Of a DNA stretch of 7,306 nucleotides, positions 6,108 to 7,306 are shown one piece after another. The number at the start of each line of letters is the position of its first letter. The stretch's first letter is position 1. A model generated the notes under the pieces. That model searched no databases, was not told the DNA's origin, and saw only the letters and a program-made list of their open reading frames with translations. Location of the stretch: contig CAZHQW010000089.1 of assembly GCA_964534745.1 (NCBI GenBank), positions 1 through 7,306 on the forward strand, in the 5' to 3' direction. The position numbers and the translations under genes are program-made. This stretch comes from G020354785 sp964534745. GTDB taxonomy: Bacteria > Bacteroidota > Bacteroidia > Bacteroidales > UBA10428.

Positions 6108-6296
6108 TTAGTTGCGCATACCCTGTTTATTGCCTTGTCCTTTACCTTTACCCGGGCCTTTTTCTCTTCTTTTATTCTTCCTCATTGCTGATTGACTGGT
6201 ATATTCATCTTTTTGTTTCCCTTTTTTGCACGGGCCCATACCTTTGCCCGTGCCAGGACCTTTTCCTAAAGGACCTGTACCATCTCTGTTAGGCAT
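6108..6296 (-). CDS. Small Gly/Lys-rich protein, DUF5320-like N-terminus
   Basis: This 62-residue protein is almost entirely Gly, Pro, Lys, Arg and polar residues, with no membrane segment. Its first 23 residues align without gaps to the first 23 of the next gene upstream (6342-6677): 13 positions are identical, including MP, D5, GP at 8-9, G11, GP at 13-14, TG at 16-17, G19, G21 and C23. It lacks the coiled coil of that protein and ends in a KGPGKGKGQG-type basic tail instead. Such short proteins are frequent beside NifX-type and Mrp genes in anaerobes and have no known function. The ATG at 6294-6296 lies 45 bp after the upstream stop, and the gene ends 12 bp before the Mrp ATPase. A metal- or nucleic-acid-binding adaptor is possible but unproven. 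Confidence 0.72.
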   Translation of the reverse strand: MPNRDGTGPLGKGPGTGKGMGPCKKGKQKDEYTSQSAMRKNKRREKGPGKGKGQGNKQGMRN

Positions 6297-6341
6297 AATT
6301 ATACAATTTTACGTTTAACAAAATAATTTATGGCTTTATAA

Positions 6342-6677
6342 TCAGCCGTTTCTTTTGGTATCAAGTTCAGAAATACGGTTCTGAATTTCTTCCAGCTCTT
6401 TCTTAAGATTTTCAGCCTGAGCCTTAAGCAAATGAAGTTCTTCTTCTTTTGCAGGGACATGATATGCAGCCTGCCTGTACCGGTATTGATAATGCATATG
6501 TCTCCTTCCACCGCGGAAACCTAATCCCAATCCTCTGCCTATACCAAAACCGCGTCCTGCACCTCTTCCGTATATATTATTGAAATATCCGGGGGCATCG
6601 TATCCGGCACAGTATCCAAAACCTCTGCCCGTCATCGGACCTAGTCCTTCAGGGCCTTTTTTATCTCCTCCTGGCAT
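6342..6677 (-). CDS. DUF5320-family glycine-rich protein with coiled coil
   Basis: This 111-residue protein matches the DUF5320 pattern seen next to Mrp and NifX-type genes in anaerobic bacteria and archaea. It has an N-terminal MPGGDKKGPEGLGPMTGRGF segment (residues 1-20) with a single Cys23. A Gly/Arg/Tyr-rich, probably disordered middle follows (about 36-70, with RGAGRGFGIGRG). The C-terminus is a predicted coiled coil (about 77-106, EEELHLLKAQAENLKKELEE), likely for dimerisation. Its function is not known. The ATG at 6675-6677 follows the DUF134 gene by 53 bp. Because it shares its N-terminal motif with the next gene, the two may be partners or duplicated products. No membrane segment or signal peptide is visible, so it is probably cytoplasmic. 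Confidence 0.82.
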   Translation of the reverse strand: MPGGDKKGPEGLGPMTGRGFGYCAGYDAPGYFNNIYGRGAGRGFGIGRGLGLGFRGGRRHMHYQYRYRQAAYHVPAKEEELHLLKAQAENLKKELEEIQNRISELDTKRNG

Positions 6678-6730
6678 AATAATAATTTTTATGGTTAAAC
6701 AATATATTTATTTATAATTAGCGTCAATAC

Positions 6731-7303
6731 TCACCTGTCCTGTCTCACCAGGGGTGTTTTACAAACTGGACAGATCCTTGTAAAACATGGAACGCCACGT
6801 TTATGAGGCTCTTTATAGTTGCAGCCTGTACATACGCAAAACTCATCTGGCTTGATTATATTTTTAAAATCCTGTTTTTTTTCTTTCCATTCCTCGATGC
6901 TTCTGTTAATATGCTCTACATTAGTCGAACCGCAATTAGTGCACTGAGGATTAGCTTTCCTTGAATAGTGAAAGGTGATATTACATTCATTGCATCTGTA
7001 CCATTGCCTGTCAAACTCAACGTTTCCGCCTTCCACTACTATTGATTTTCCCTCTGCAAATCCCCGTGCAATTTTTTTAAGGCAGCTATTATAAATCCTT
7101 GTGAATGTCGGCCTCGATACATTCATGAGATTTGAAGCCTCTTCATGGGACAAATTCTCATAATCCACCAATCTTAATGCTTCATATTCATCAAAAAATA
7201 CCGATATTATATTTGTCTCAATAAAAGGCACACCAATAGGCTTTAAACCTCTTAGCACCGGTGGTGAACCCAATCTCCTGAATCTCTTTCTTCTGGGCGA
7301 CAT
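6731..7303 (-). CDS. DUF134 HTH regulator with two zinc-ribbon-like modules
   Basis: This 190-residue protein is probably a DNA-binding regulator. Residues 1-95 match the DUF134 family (PF02001): a basic start (SPRRKRFRRLG), then a sigma-70 region-4-like helix-turn-helix at about 38-82 (DEYEALRLVDYENLSHEEAS, followed by MNVSRPTFTRI). Simple DUF134 proteins are about 100 residues; this one adds two Cys-rich modules. The first is YRCNEC...CTNCGS (C104, C107, C121, C124). The second is CVCTGC...CFTRICPVC (C156, C158, C161, C173, C178, C181), with the NYKEPHKRGVPC segment common in anaerobe proteins of this context. Both look able to bind zinc or iron. The ATG at 7301-7303 is almost at the window edge, so its promoter is not visible. 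As first visible gene of the minus-strand run, it is a candidate autoregulator sensing metal or redox state; that role is inferred. Confidence 0.87.
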   Translation of the reverse strand: MSPRRKRFRRLGSPPVLRGLKPIGVPFIETNIISVFFDEYEALRLVDYENLSHEEASNLMNVSRPTFTRIYNSCLKKIARGFAEGKSIVVEGGNVEFDRQWYRCNECNITFHYSRKANPQCTNCGSTNVEHINRSIEEWKEKKQDFKNIIKPDEFCVCTGCNYKEPHKRGVPCFTRICPVCKTPLVRQDR

Positions 7304-7306
7304 ATT

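Noticed and set aside
6299..6511. 70-residue open frame on the minus strand within the DUF5320 gene
   Set aside because: Lies in another frame of a well-supported gene and has no recognisable features.

Overview
The window looks like a scaffold piece from a Bacteroidota genome, probably an anaerobe and probably assembled from metagenomic reads. Three things support this. The start codons are preceded by A/T-rich leaders with no Shine-Dalgarno sequence, and one leader carries a TAnnTTTG-type -7 element. Several proteins belong to families common in this phylum: SprB repeat, FISUMP domain, signal peptides ending AxA|Q or SQA|Q, and a subclass B1 metallo-beta-lactamase. A run of exactly 100 N (3578-3677) is a scaffold-gap placeholder. 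The placement at phylum level is an inference; I cannot name a genus.

Left part (1-3085). A minus-strand gene (32-787) encodes a secreted subclass B1 metallo-beta-lactamase with all six zinc ligands. It is divergent, across a 120-bp intergenic region, from a plus-strand three-gene unit (908-3085). That unit encodes a SprB-repeat/FISUMP surface lipoprotein, a small Ig/PKD-like exported protein whose start overlaps the previous stop by 4 bp, and an outer-membrane beta-barrel protein starting 1 bp after the previous stop. This looks like a cell-envelope operon of unknown function.

Right part (3010-7303, all minus strand). Nine tightly packed genes read right to left: a DUF134 HTH regulator with two zinc-ribbon-like modules; two small glycine-rich DUF5320-type proteins; an Mrp/NBP35-type P-loop ATPase; a NifX/ORP-type (dinitrogenase FeMo-cofactor) protein; a DUF89/ARMT1-like metal-dependent phosphatase with an N-terminal CxxC; a TrmO-like methyltransferase cut by the gap; a second NifX-type protein cut by the other side of the gap; and a small Cys-containing lipoprotein. 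No nitrogenase structural gene or NifB radical-SAM gene is present. The set recalls the Orange Protein (ORP)/Mrp systems of sulfate reducers, where a NifX-like protein carries a Mo-Cu sulfide cluster and works with Mrp-type ATPases. The most interesting hypothesis here is a non-nitrogenase metal-cluster assembly or trafficking operon in which DUF134 acts as a local regulator and the DUF5320, DUF89 and TrmO-like proteins are uncharacterised partners.

The envelope operon and the metal-cluster operon converge, with a 76-bp overlap of coding 3' ends at 3010-3085. No stretch longer than 300 bases lacks a gene. I saw no tRNA, rRNA, CRISPR array, insertion sequence or convincing intrinsic terminator.
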